A stretch of 64,000 nt of DNA from assembly GCF_900116435.1 (NCBI RefSeq), contig NZ_FPAZ01000001.1:1-64000 (forward strand), given 5' to 3'. Source of the DNA: Pseudoalteromonas lipolytica (lineage in GTDB: Bacteria > Pseudomonadota > Gammaproteobacteria > Enterobacterales > Alteromonadaceae). The notes under the pieces were generated by a model. It searched no databases. It was not told the DNA's origin and was given only the letters and a program-made list of their open reading frames with translations. How positions within the stretch are numbered: the stretch's first letter is position 1; every line of letters begins with the position of its first letter. Shown here piece after piece: positions 25,107-32,883 of the stretch. Position numbers and translations under genes: made by a program.

Positions 25107-27479
25107 TTAAATAAGCTTTTTATTGGTTTCTTGGTTTTTTTCTAAAACAGTGTAATCAACAGCTTTGTAACCGTTTGCTCGCTTTTTCCACATTCGTTGA
25201 AGCATTGGCAAATCATCTACAAAATCATATACAGTTACTTCTGATTTGCCTGGATGATGTCTTTGAATACGGCCAGCATATTGCGCAACCGTACCCTTCC
25301 ATGAAACAGGCAAGGCGAGAAAAAGAGCATCTAAATATGGTAAATCAAAACCTTCGCCAACATATTTCCCTGTAGCGATTACGACAGTCTTATTCGGTAA
25401 ACCTGCTTGCATATCAGCAATTCTCTGCTTACGAATTTTTGCAGTTACACCGCCGTGTAGCTCAATGGCTGAGATACCTTTTGCTTGCAATAATTTCGAT
25501 AGAATACTGATATGTTCTTTGCGCTCACTGAGTACTAAACATTTTCTATCCATTTGAACCGCTTCAGATATTTGGTTCGCAATAAGAAGACTACGTGCTT
25601 CATGATCTTGCAAGTACTGATAGACTTGTGTGATTTTGATTGCCTCGGAACCATCCAACCAGGTTTTAGGAAAAGACGTACCCGTATCACATCGATATGT
25701 CGTTTGTGAAAATTGCACACTATCGGGTTTTGATTCAAATAGCACATCTCCTAATTGAAAGTACATAAGCTTCTCTAAGCCGTCTTGGCGCTTAGGCGTT
25801 GCTGTGAATCCAAGGATATATTTTGGTAATACGTTCTTTATTAATGTCTCGTAGTTTAATGCAGGAATATGATGGCACTCATCAACAATGATTTGACCAT
25901 ATTGATAAACTTTCTCATTAATATCGACGCCATTCCTACCGATAAGGCTTTGATAAGTAGCGACATCCAATAACCCTGTGAGTTTATCTTTACCACCGAG
26001 TAAAGAGCCCATCTGAAATTCATTTAGAAAAATTTTACACCGTTCTATCCATTGTTCTGCAAGCGCTTTGTTATGAACCAAGACTAATGTGTTAACTTCA
26101 CGCTTAGCAGCTAATGCCAAAGCAACAACTGTTTTTCCAAACCCGGTATTTGCAATAACCAACCCAGTTTCATTTGCCATTAACGCTTTTAATGCTTTGG
26201 CTTGCTGAGCACGAAGCACACCCGTAAATTTGACCTCTGACAAAGGTTGACCGTTCTGACGTTTATCCTGATAAGAAACAGAGCACTCTCGTTTATCCAG
26301 TAAGTTTTCAACCTGAGATTGCAATCCACGAGGTAGTTGTAAGTAGCCTGATTCAATATGCGCTGCACACAAATATCGCGGGACACCAATAGTTGAAAAG
26401 CGCATTGCTTGGCGTTTAAAAAATTCAGGATTACCAAATACGGCTAGCTTTTTGAGACTTGCAATCAGTTGGTTGGGAAGTGGATCGGTAGCGATGTATA
26501 GCTTGTCAGCCTGAATTATTTCTATTGAGTCAGGGCAATTTTGTATTTTCGTTGAAATAGAAGGCGATTGTTTTTCCCATGGTTTACTGTCTAGCTCTGG
26601 TGGTTCAATGGTGATATATTCTTTAAGTCGCTCAAGCAATGTGAGCATGACATCCGCAGTAATTTTGGCTGTACTTGCCAAAGCTTGCCATTGATCACCA
26701 ATCACTTCGCCATTTTTGTCGATAAATGAGGCATTACCTAGCATACGTGGTTGTTTCTGCAAAGGTAGGGCGATGAGATTACCGAAACCACCTTCTGGTA
26801 ATTCATCTTGGTTGGGAAACATTCGATCAAAACAATCAAAATTAAGAGTCGGATAATTATCCATGGTCAGATTAAGCAGGGCTGTACCCAACTGTCGAGC
26901 AGTTTTAGCATTTGTTGCTGCATTGAAGAACAGCCAAAGATGTCCACCGTGACCACTTCGAGACTTTTCAACCAGATTCGGAATGTGTAACGAATCACAT
27001 ACTTGCCGTAAGGCAGTTATCGCATTAAACCAATCAGCTTTATCGAAATCAAAAGCTAGAAAATAGCATTGATTTTTCTCAGTTAAAGGATAGATACCAA
27101 TAGTTCGTTGTCCACGTAGATGCGCGTTTATGGCATTTTCATCTAATGGGTGAAAAGCTTGATGATGACATTCAGAACAGGCAATTTTTGGTTTGTTGCA
27201 GACTCCAGCTTTCCATTCGTTGGCACATGATGGAGAGTAGCCCGATTTACCTTGTTTTGATTCCCAACGAAAAGGATAGATATTATTCCTACCACGAAAG
27301 TAGTTTTGAAATAAGGCAACCTTAGCTCTCGGATCAGCGTATTGGTTAAAGTAGTGAGCCTGTTCAGCTGTCAATTGCTGGGTCAGTAAACGGCTTTCCT
27401 CAAGTAACGCCGCTTTATGAGTTTCAATCTCTTCCAGTTTAGCTTTAATATTTGCAAGGCGCTGCTCTGGGGTGCTCAT
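25107..27479 (-). CDS. Primase-like/SF2 helicase fusion (TOTE-type conflict protein)
   Basis: A 790-residue protein. Residues 1-45 are a coiled coil. About 45-270 is an archaeo-eukaryotic primase-like domain: Cys cluster C85, C94, C101, C104 with His 105-106 (zinc site), YFLAFDFDKADW (D-x-D, about 139-150), KSRSGHGGHLW (His motif, 172-182) and FDCFDRMFPNQDE. About 415-780 is a DEXH helicase: NTGFGKT (Walker A), VDECHH, GFTATPKR, and TVAQYAGRIQR (motif VI). From memory, Pfam names this N-terminal family the TOTE conflict system primase domain, proposed for defence. It follows mazF by 73 bases on the same strand, and AAGG precedes the ATG. Confidence 0.85.
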   Translation of the reverse strand: MSTPEQRLANIKAKLEEIETHKAALLEESRLLTQQLTAEQAHYFNQYADPRAKVALFQNYFRGRNNIYPFRWESKQGKSGYSPSCANEWKAGVCNKPKIACSECHHQAFHPLDENAINAHLRGQRTIGIYPLTEKNQCYFLAFDFDKADWFNAITALRQVCDSLHIPNLVEKSRSGHGGHLWLFFNAATNAKTARQLGTALLNLTMDNYPTLNFDCFDRMFPNQDELPEGGFGNLIALPLQKQPRMLGNASFIDKNGEVIGDQWQALASTAKITADVMLTLLERLKEYITIEPPELDSKPWEKQSPSISTKIQNCPDSIEIIQADKLYIATDPLPNQLIASLKKLAVFGNPEFFKRQAMRFSTIGVPRYLCAAHIESGYLQLPRGLQSQVENLLDKRECSVSYQDKRQNGQPLSEVKFTGVLRAQQAKALKALMANETGLVIANTGFGKTVVALALAAKREVNTLVLVHNKALAEQWIERCKIFLNEFQMGSLLGGKDKLTGLLDVATYQSLIGRNGVDINEKVYQYGQIIVDECHHIPALNYETLIKNVLPKYILGFTATPKRQDGLEKLMYFQLGDVLFESKPDSVQFSQTTYRCDTGTSFPKTWLDGSEAIKITQVYQYLQDHEARSLLIANQISEAVQMDRKCLVLSERKEHISILSKLLQAKGISAIELHGGVTAKIRKQRIADMQAGLPNKTVVIATGKYVGEGFDLPYLDALFLALPVSWKGTVAQYAGRIQRHHPGKSEVTVYDFVDDLPMLQRMWKKRANGYKAVDYTVLEKNQETNKKLI

Positions 27480-27552
27480 GACATTGACCTTTTTTTATTA
27501 TTCACTAAATTAGGCCGTTAGCTTGATGATTATAAGCCATGATTTCCCTTCG

Positions 27553-27906
27553 TTATTCATCGAATAACGATTCAGCCCCAATCAACGGGATAAGCCGTAG
27601 CAAAACATCTTCCATTACACCATTTTCAGCAGTGGTAATTTTCTTCGCACTGCGGTCTTTCCACGAAAGAGTTTGGATCAAACTTGAAGCTACAACACTG
27701 GGTTTATCGAGGTTTTTTACTGGGACTTCGGTAGTTTGCCCCCGGATACTGGTACTAATCGGGCAGCAAATTAACAACCCCGTTTGTTGATTGTATTCTT
27801 TACTTGAAAGGACTAATGCAGGGCGATACTTCCCGATCTCTTTACCTTTCACTGGCTCAAAATCTAGCCAAATAATTTCATTGCGTTTAGGTACATACTG
27901 AGCCAT
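27553..27906 (-). CDS. MazF/PemK-type mRNA interferase toxin
   Basis: A 117-residue toxin of the MazF/PemK fold, expected to cut mRNA at short sequences when free of antitoxin. Motifs: VPKRNEIIWLDFEPVKGKEIGKYRPALVLS (residues 5-34, with the family's G-x-E-x-x-K-x-R-P-A region), LLICCPIST, and LIQTLSWKDRSAKKI with the conserved Asp-Arg. Its start overlaps the antitoxin stop by one base (TAATG), the normal coupling of such pairs. The next gene on this strand is the primase-helicase. Confidence 0.92.
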   Translation of the reverse strand: MAQYVPKRNEIIWLDFEPVKGKEIGKYRPALVLSSKEYNQQTGLLICCPISTSIRGQTTEVPVKNLDKPSVVASSLIQTLSWKDRSAKKITTAENGVMEDVLLRLIPLIGAESLFDE

Positions 27907-28160
27907 TACTCACCCAACTCTTTACCCGATACTAACGCCAGCTCATCAGCATGAGCTGTATGAGCATCTAAACCATTTAACAGCTCTCGTTCACTGAACG
28001 GAAAGCGCTTCTTTTGACGTTTGATTGGTTCAATAATAATTTTTTTTCCATCGGCTTTAACCTCAATCTCAGCCCCTTCAACTAAGCCGAGTTGTTTGAT
28101 GAAAGCGGCAGGGATTATATTGCCGAGACTATTACCTATTTTTCGTACTTGAGTGCGCAT
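27906..28160 (-). CDS. MazE-type AbrB-fold antitoxin
   Basis: An 84-residue antitoxin. The N-terminal swapped-hairpin AbrB domain reads VRKIGNSLGNIIPAAFIKQLGL (about residues 5-26), and a charged C-terminal tail would wrap the toxin. It should neutralise the adjacent MazF-type toxin and bind its own promoter. AGAGGTG lies five bases before the ATG. Two GTTATAAC palindromes flank a consensus-like promoter upstream. Confidence 0.92.
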   Translation of the reverse strand: MRTQVRKIGNSLGNIIPAAFIKQLGLVEGAEIEVKADGKKIIIEPIKRQKKRFPFSERELLNGLDAHTAHADELALVSGKELGE

Positions 28161-28183
28161 ATTTCACCTCTTAAGTAAGTACA

Positions 28184-28240
28184 TTGTTATAACATGAACT
28201 ATTTTACGCTACCCATCTTCAGTGTCAACTTTGTTATAAC
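28184..28240 (-). promoter_or_regulatory. Promoter and paired operators of the toxin-antitoxin genes
   Basis: On the minus strand, a perfect TTGACA -35 (28223-28228) and TAAAAT -10 (28201-28206) are 16 bases apart. The palindrome GTTATAAC occurs at 28186-28193 (near the start of transcription) and at 28233-28240 (just upstream of the -35), both inside the longer match TTGTTATAAC. This arrangement fits autorepression by MazE/MazF. Confidence 0.65.
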
Positions 28241-28296
28241 CAACAAGCTAGCTTAGCTCCTTTGCAATTATTCACCCTATATAACAATTTACCAGC

Positions 28297-28833
28297 ATGG
28301 ATTATCTTAAACTTGGCCTTGCAAAACTAACTGGCCTAGATAAAAAAATAGGTAACTGGATAGGGGGTACCAATGGCGAAGCAGTTGCTTCAAAAGTCGT
28401 TGATATGGCCCAAACCTTAACGGGGTCAGGTTCACCAGAAGAAGCGTTAAACCGTATTAAGCAGTCTGATAAATACGCGCATGAGTTAAGAACAACATTG
28501 CTCAATCGAGAGAAAGAGCTTGACGAACTTGCGTTTAAAAACACGCAGAGTGCGCGCAATATGCAAATCCAAGCACTTAACCAAGATGATAAGTTTTCTA
28601 AACGCTTCATCTATTATTATGCGTGGTTTTGGTCAATTACGACGGCTCTATATATAGGCTTTATCACGTTTATGCCTATTCCTGAGAGCTCTACACGCTT
28701 TGCAGATACCATTTTAGGGTTTGTTTTAGGCACTGTTATAGCGTCAATATTGAATTTCTTCTTTGGTAATAGCCGTGATAACTCGCGTCGAAATGAAATT
28801 CAAGACATTCAACAGTCATTAAAAGAGCATTAA
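28297..28833 (+). CDS. Holin-like phage membrane protein (GTA_holin_3TM type)
   Basis: This 178-residue protein has an amphipathic N-terminal half with a charged coiled segment (KQSDKYAHELRTTLLNREKEL, about 70-90) and two clear hydrophobic helices near 105-127 (YYYAWFWSITTALYIGFIT) and 137-155 (TILGFVLGTVIASILNFFFG). A short charged tail follows. This matches the 3TM holin-like family seen in Mu-like prophages and gene transfer agents. The next gene begins two bases after its stop (ORF at 28835), so they are cotranscribed. No ribosome site is obvious. Whether it still makes a membrane lesion is unknown. Confidence 0.65.
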   Translation: MDYLKLGLAKLTGLDKKIGNWIGGTNGEAVASKVVDMAQTLTGSGSPEEALNRIKQSDKYAHELRTTLLNREKELDELAFKNTQSARNMQIQALNQDDKFSKRFIYYYAWFWSITTALYIGFITFMPIPESSTRFADTILGFVLGTVIASILNFFFGNSRDNSRRNEIQDIQQSLKEH

Positions 28834-28834
28834 A

Positions 28835-29977
28835 ATGGCTCTATCAGCTCCACAATATGGCGACCTTGTTAAATTCAAGGAAGCCATTTCACACTTTCAA
28901 GACAAAATTAAGCTGACAAGTGAGTCATATAAAGACTTACAGGGCTTAATTCATGCCAAAGCATTCACTGTTGCAGGTGCAACAGAAATCGAGATCCTGA
29001 ATGAGCTATATACAGCAGTAGATAAAGCAATTAGTGATGGCGAGACTATATCGGACTTTAGAAAACGCTTTGATAAAATCGTTGATGATCACGGTTGGTC
29101 TTATAAAGGTAAGCGTGGCTGGCGAACCCAAGTAATTTACCAGAACAACAAAAATACAGCGCGAGCAGCAGGGCGCTGGGAACAACAAAACCGATTAAAA
29201 GAACGTAGACCTTATTTACTTTACCTGACCGCTGGTGATAGCCGAGTTAGGCCTGATCACAATAAATGGAACTATATATTACTGCCTGTAGACCATCCGT
29301 TTTGGGACACACATTATCCGCCAAATGGCTATAACTGCCGTTGTAAGGTGGTTTCACTGAACAAACGTGATATTGCACGTATGGGCTTATCGATCACAAA
29401 ACCAGAGTCTGTTAAAAAGTTCATGGAATCATTTAAAGTCGTTGACGCATCAACGGGTGAAGAACTTAATAAGTTACCTGGCATAGATCTAGGTTGGGAC
29501 TATAATCCTGGTAAAGCATGGTTAGGTGCAGACATTGCGGCTGGTAAGTCAGTGGTAAAGTTATCGAAAGAGCTACAGCAATTAGCGGTACCGCAATTTA
29601 ATGAAGCTGTTTTGAAGTCGCAGCAGTTTTATAAAAAGCAGGTAAATTTAAAAGCAGCTCAGATTGCACTTAAAAAGCCGGTGGTTGATGGCCAAGAATT
29701 TACGTTAGGGCACTTGCCCGCATTTTTCCTAAATGAGCTGTCACGTAAAAATGCACCTATATATAGTAGCGCTGTTACGATTAGCAGCTCGCAAATTGAA
29801 AAGCTGTTAGCTGGCCAACTGTCAGTTGAACAAATCCACCAGCTAATGAACGCTATTCAAAAACCAAATGCGTACACATATATAGATAACAAAATTAGAA
29901 TGACGTACCAGGGCTTTATGATCACAATCGAACTGGGACCAAACTTTAATACAGTTGTAGCAGCAGAAAAGATTTAA
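28835..29977 (+). CDS. Phage MuF/SPP1 gp7-type head protein with an extra C-terminal domain
   Basis: A 380-residue protein. The MuF core is clear at residues about 125-175: YLTAGDSRVRPDHNKWN, PVDHPFWDTHYPPNGYNCRC, with the conserved Cys pair. In phages this minor head protein acts between portal and capsid. Here no portal, terminase or capsid gene is nearby. Residues about 285-380 form a separate domain (EFTLGHLPAFFLNELSR to TYQGFMITIELGPNF). MuF proteins often carry nuclease-type toxin domains of the phage Barnase/EndoU/ColicinE5/RelE group at this position. That assignment is inference. Confidence 0.8.
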   Translation: MALSAPQYGDLVKFKEAISHFQDKIKLTSESYKDLQGLIHAKAFTVAGATEIEILNELYTAVDKAISDGETISDFRKRFDKIVDDHGWSYKGKRGWRTQVIYQNNKNTARAAGRWEQQNRLKERRPYLLYLTAGDSRVRPDHNKWNYILLPVDHPFWDTHYPPNGYNCRCKVVSLNKRDIARMGLSITKPESVKKFMESFKVVDASTGEELNKLPGIDLGWDYNPGKAWLGADIAAGKSVVKLSKELQQLAVPQFNEAVLKSQQFYKKQVNLKAAQIALKKPVVDGQEFTLGHLPAFFLNELSRKNAPIYSSAVTISSSQIEKLLAGQLSVEQIHQLMNAIQKPNAYTYIDNKIRMTYQGFMITIELGPNFNTVVAAEKI

Positions 29978-30004
29978 AGATTGCTCGCTGAGAATATTTA
30001 AAGA

Positions 30005-30059
30005 GCGTTTAAAAGGCGTTTAAAAGGCGTTTAAAGTGTGTTTAAAGTGTGTTTAAAGA
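30005..30059. repeat. 11-bp tandem repeat, five copies, after the MuF gene
   Basis: GCGTTTAAAAG at 30005 and 30016, GCGTTTAAAGT at 30027, GTGTTTAAAGT at 30038, GTGTTTAAAGA at 30049. It starts 28 bases after the MuF stop codon. Beyond it to 30282 there is only a loose repeat of CAGGAATGATC (about 30073 and 30105). Confidence 0.9.
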
Positions 30060-30282
30060 AAAGTTAAACGATCAGGAATGATCTAATTCTAAACGTAAAA
30101 TGAGCAGGAATGATCGGGTAATGAGTCAGTTTGAACGGTTAGAGTCTAAAAACAAGCGTAATTCAAAAATCATGAATTTTCGGCTTGGGATTGGCAAAGG
30201 TCAGTATTTACGGGCGTTTCCAAAACACGAGGGCGAAAATCTCCATACCTCCATAATTCTAGAAATGAACAACCCCTTACAC

Positions 30283-30377
30283 CGTGATAGAAATGACAAA
30301 CACAAATTGCTTTATAACTCACAATGTAAAAGAGCATCTTTGTACAAAAGCAGGTGAAAATACGTTAAATCTACAAG
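30283..30377. repeat. Right 95-bp direct repeat bounding the island
   Basis: Same orientation as 24760-24854 with 90 of 95 positions identical, 5523 bases apart. Between it and the response regulator start at 30622 there is AT-rich DNA with no recognised gene. A short 85-codon frame at 30100-30357 runs into this repeat and is judged non-coding. Confidence 0.9.
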
Positions 30378-30593
30378 GCAACGAACTTAATTATATAAAT
30401 ATTTATGCTATTTAACATAATATAAATTATAGGAAGTAATGGTTTGTATATATCTGAGCGCTGTCTTCAGTGATACTAAGTCCAATACTAGACGGTATCG
30501 GACATTAGGTGGTTGTTTTGCTATATAATCCATTTAATTATCGACTGTTTCTTGAGCTTAGGTATTGCATGGCATATATTAAAACTATCAAAC

Positions 30594-30616
30594 TAAGATG
30601 TAACGATAAGATGTAA
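30594..30616 (+). promoter_or_regulatory. 10-bp direct repeats overlapping the response regulator's leader
   Basis: TAAGATGTAA occurs at 30594-30603 and 30607-30616, 13 bp apart in register, ending five bases before the ATG at 30622. No normal Shine-Dalgarno is present there. They may be a binding site for a regulator or a chance duplication. Confidence 0.4.
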
Positions 30617-30621
30617 ACAAT

Positions 30622-31002
30622 ATGGAATTTGTGAAACCGTTAGAACCCATTTTGATAATTGATGATATGCAAGATATCAGAGACTATCTCAACCAGATAT
30701 TAACAGGCCTTGGCTTTGAAGATATTTTAGAAAGCCGAGATTTTGAATCAGCTAAAACAGTTATTGAAGAAAAATCGCCTAACGTCATCTTTCTCGATAT
30801 AGAGCTCCCCAACACAGACGGCACAGAGATTTTAGAATTCTTAAACGACAACTACCCACACACACATGTTGTTATGTGCTCTGGCCACAACAGTCTCGAA
30901 AATGTACAAAACACGTGGGAACTTGGCGCTAAAGGTTTTATTGCTAAACCATTTAACGCAAAAAAAGTCGATACTGTTATGAAACGTCTAGAATTGATGT
31001 AA
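30622..31002 (+). CDS. Receiver-only response regulator
   Basis: A 126-residue single CheY-like receiver domain with no output domain. The acidic pair DD (residues 11-12, ILIIDDMQD), the phosphoacceptor Asp in VIFLDIELPNTDG (about residue 53), the Ser in MCSGH and the Lys-Pro in FIAKPF are all present, so it should be phosphorylatable. No kinase is next to it. It lies 22 bases before moxR on the same strand and may act on, or be expressed with, that operon. Confidence 0.88.
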   Translation: MEFVKPLEPILIIDDMQDIRDYLNQILTGLGFEDILESRDFESAKTVIEEKSPNVIFLDIELPNTDGTEILEFLNDNYPHTHVVMCSGHNSLENVQNTWELGAKGFIAKPFNAKKVDTVMKRLELM

Positions 31003-31024
31003 ACCATAACAAATTAAGAAGTTT

Positions 31025-31918
31025 ATGAATTCGACTATTGAACGCGTTATAGATGACCTATCGACAGTAATATTTGGTAAACAACAACAAATTAAGTTGG
31101 CATTAGCCTGTTTATTCAGCCAAGGTCATTTGTTAATTGAAGACTTACCAGGTATGGGTAAAACCACTTTATCGCATGCACTTGCGGCGGTTTTAGGTTT
31201 ATCGTATCAACGCATTCAATTTACCAGTGACTTACTTCCGTCAGATATATTAGGAACAAATATATTTGATGCCAAAGAACACACTTTTTCATTTCATCAA
31301 GGGCCTGTTTTTAGCCAAGTTGTCCTTGCAGATGAAATAAATCGCGCGGGTCCTAAAACACAAAGCGCTCTGTTAGAAGCAATGGAAGAAAAGCAAGTCA
31401 CGGTCGACTCTGTTAAACACGCCCTGCCATCGCCTTTTTTTGTGATTGCTACACAAAACCCAGTAAATCAGTCTGGTACATATCCTTTACCTGAGTCACA
31501 GTTAGACCGCTTTTTTATGCGAATTAGTTTAGGGTTTCCTGATAAACAGGCTGAGAAAAATTTAATTTTGGGTTTAAATAATCGTAACTACGACGATTTA
31601 CCCGTGCGTATAACAACTGAGCAACTCTCTATTATTCAAACAGAAATTACTCAGGTCACACTCAGCAATGCCGTTGTTGATTATATTTTAGAGTTAGTTG
31701 CATTTACTCGCCAAGACAAGCACTTTGTTAATCCTTTATCGCCAAGAGCATCTATTGCGCTTTCTCGTGCAGCTAAAGCATGGGCCTACATTGAGGGACG
31801 TAATTTTGTTTTACCTGAAGACGTTCAAGCGGTGTTTGCAAGTGTGACCGATCATCGTCTTGGGTTGAATAAAGATGACAGTGCTTATGCACTAAAACAT
31901 GTTCCTGTTAGCTTGTAA
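31025..31918 (+). CDS. MoxR-family AAA+ ATPase
   Basis: A cytoplasmic chaperone-like ATPase of 297 residues. Seen: Walker A EDLPGMGKTTL, FTSDLLPSDILG (MoxR family), Walker B VVLADEINRAGPKTQSALLEAMEE, sensor VIATQNPVNQSGTYPLPESQLDRF, and a C-terminal lid with ASVTDHRL. MoxR proteins are usually coupled to DUF58 and transglutaminase genes, as here, and are thought to help assemble or activate protein complexes at the membrane. The DUF58 gene starts four bases after its stop. Confidence 0.93.
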   Translation: MNSTIERVIDDLSTVIFGKQQQIKLALACLFSQGHLLIEDLPGMGKTTLSHALAAVLGLSYQRIQFTSDLLPSDILGTNIFDAKEHTFSFHQGPVFSQVVLADEINRAGPKTQSALLEAMEEKQVTVDSVKHALPSPFFVIATQNPVNQSGTYPLPESQLDRFFMRISLGFPDKQAEKNLILGLNNRNYDDLPVRITTEQLSIIQTEITQVTLSNAVVDYILELVAFTRQDKHFVNPLSPRASIALSRAAKAWAYIEGRNFVLPEDVQAVFASVTDHRLGLNKDDSAYALKHVPVSL

Positions 31919-31921
31919 AAG

Positions 31922-32881
31922 ATGCTTAAGCGCCCTACTTTTGCAACTCGTTTTACGCACTTTTTTATAAATAAGTTATTAAAAAATAAGCATAAAACAA
32001 ACGAGATTACACTGCGTCATAATACAATTTACGTTTTGCCATCGCGCTTAGGAGCTAAATTTTTATTTGTGGCACTGTTAAATTTTGTGATGGGTATTAA
32101 TTATCAAAACAACCTTATTTTAGCGATGGCGTACCTTATGGTTGTTTTATTAGTATTCGCCATTTTAACGGGTTATAAAAATCTACGTGGTCTCAGTGTA
32201 AAGTTTAATCACGTAATGCCATGCTATGCACCCAATCAACCAAGCGCTCATTTTTCTATAAAAGCTAAGAGCGCGTGTCAAGGTGTTGCGCTTGGATATA
32301 AAAATACAAAATCACAGCTCATTGATGTAGGTAATAACGAAGTAGTAAATACGCATATTTCGTTAAACTTAGACAAACGTGGGCGTTATTGCTTCGAAAA
32401 ATTCCAAATTTATAGCTCTTTTCCTTTTGGGCTTGTGTCTGTATGGAGTTATATTCAGCCCAGTGATGCAATTTATATATACCCAGAGCCAATCGATGAC
32501 CCTAGTTTAGTTCTTGACACACTGGAATTAGGCGATAGCGAAGAGCATGAAAGCCAACAAAAGCCGGGATCGGATGATTTTCACCAACTGTCTCCTTTTA
32601 TCCCCGGTACAGCACTTAATAAAGTATCTTGGAAACACTACGCAAAAACTCAGCAGTTACTCAGCAAGGAGTTTACGAGTCATTCGTCTGCCAAAATGGT
32701 ACTTAACTTTAATAAGTTAAACGGCAATACTGAAACTAGGCTCAGTCAACTATGTTATTTAGTCAATAAGCTCACTGAACAGCACGTTACATTTTCTTTA
32801 ACGTTGCCAAATAGTGAGGTTGCTTCGGGTTGCGGTTTAAAACATCAAAAATCGTGCCTTCAAGCGCTGGCGGAGTTTTAA
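31922..32881 (+). CDS. DUF58 domain membrane protein
   Basis: This 319-residue protein has two membrane helices near residues 45-80 (FLFVALLNFVMGINYQNNLIL and AYLMVVLLVFAILTGY). The DUF58 segment is DEHESQQKPG-like here (GDSEEHESQQKPGSDDFHQLSPFIPG) with the SWKHYAKTQQLLSKEF stretch that follows it in the family. It is the usual middle partner of MoxR and TgpA-type transglutaminases. It starts four bases after moxR. Confidence 0.9.
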   Translation: MLKRPTFATRFTHFFINKLLKNKHKTNEITLRHNTIYVLPSRLGAKFLFVALLNFVMGINYQNNLILAMAYLMVVLLVFAILTGYKNLRGLSVKFNHVMPCYAPNQPSAHFSIKAKSACQGVALGYKNTKSQLIDVGNNEVVNTHISLNLDKRGRYCFEKFQIYSSFPFGLVSVWSYIQPSDAIYIYPEPIDDPSLVLDTLELGDSEEHESQQKPGSDDFHQLSPFIPGTALNKVSWKHYAKTQQLLSKEFTSHSSAKMVLNFNKLNGNTETRLSQLCYLVNKLTEQHVTFSLTLPNSEVASGCGLKHQKSCLQALAEF

Positions 32882-32883
32882 AT

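Larger units (their letters stand above)
24760..30377. mobile_element. Direct-repeat-bounded accessory island (primase-helicase, MazEF, phage-like pair)
   Basis: A 5.6-kb segment bounded by the two 95-bp repeats contains five genes: mazE-like, mazF-like and the primase-helicase on the minus strand, and a holin-like plus MuF-type gene on the plus strand. Both outward-facing 3' ends lie 250-310 bases from a repeat. No integrase, transposase or tRNA is present. Mobilisation would need recombination between the repeats or help from elsewhere. That the segment moves as a unit is inferred. Confidence 0.55.

Noticed and set aside
30100..30357. 85-codon plus-strand frame starting at 30100
   Set aside because: Its C-terminal part is encoded by the right boundary repeat, and no protein-like sequence or family is seen. 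Judged non-coding.
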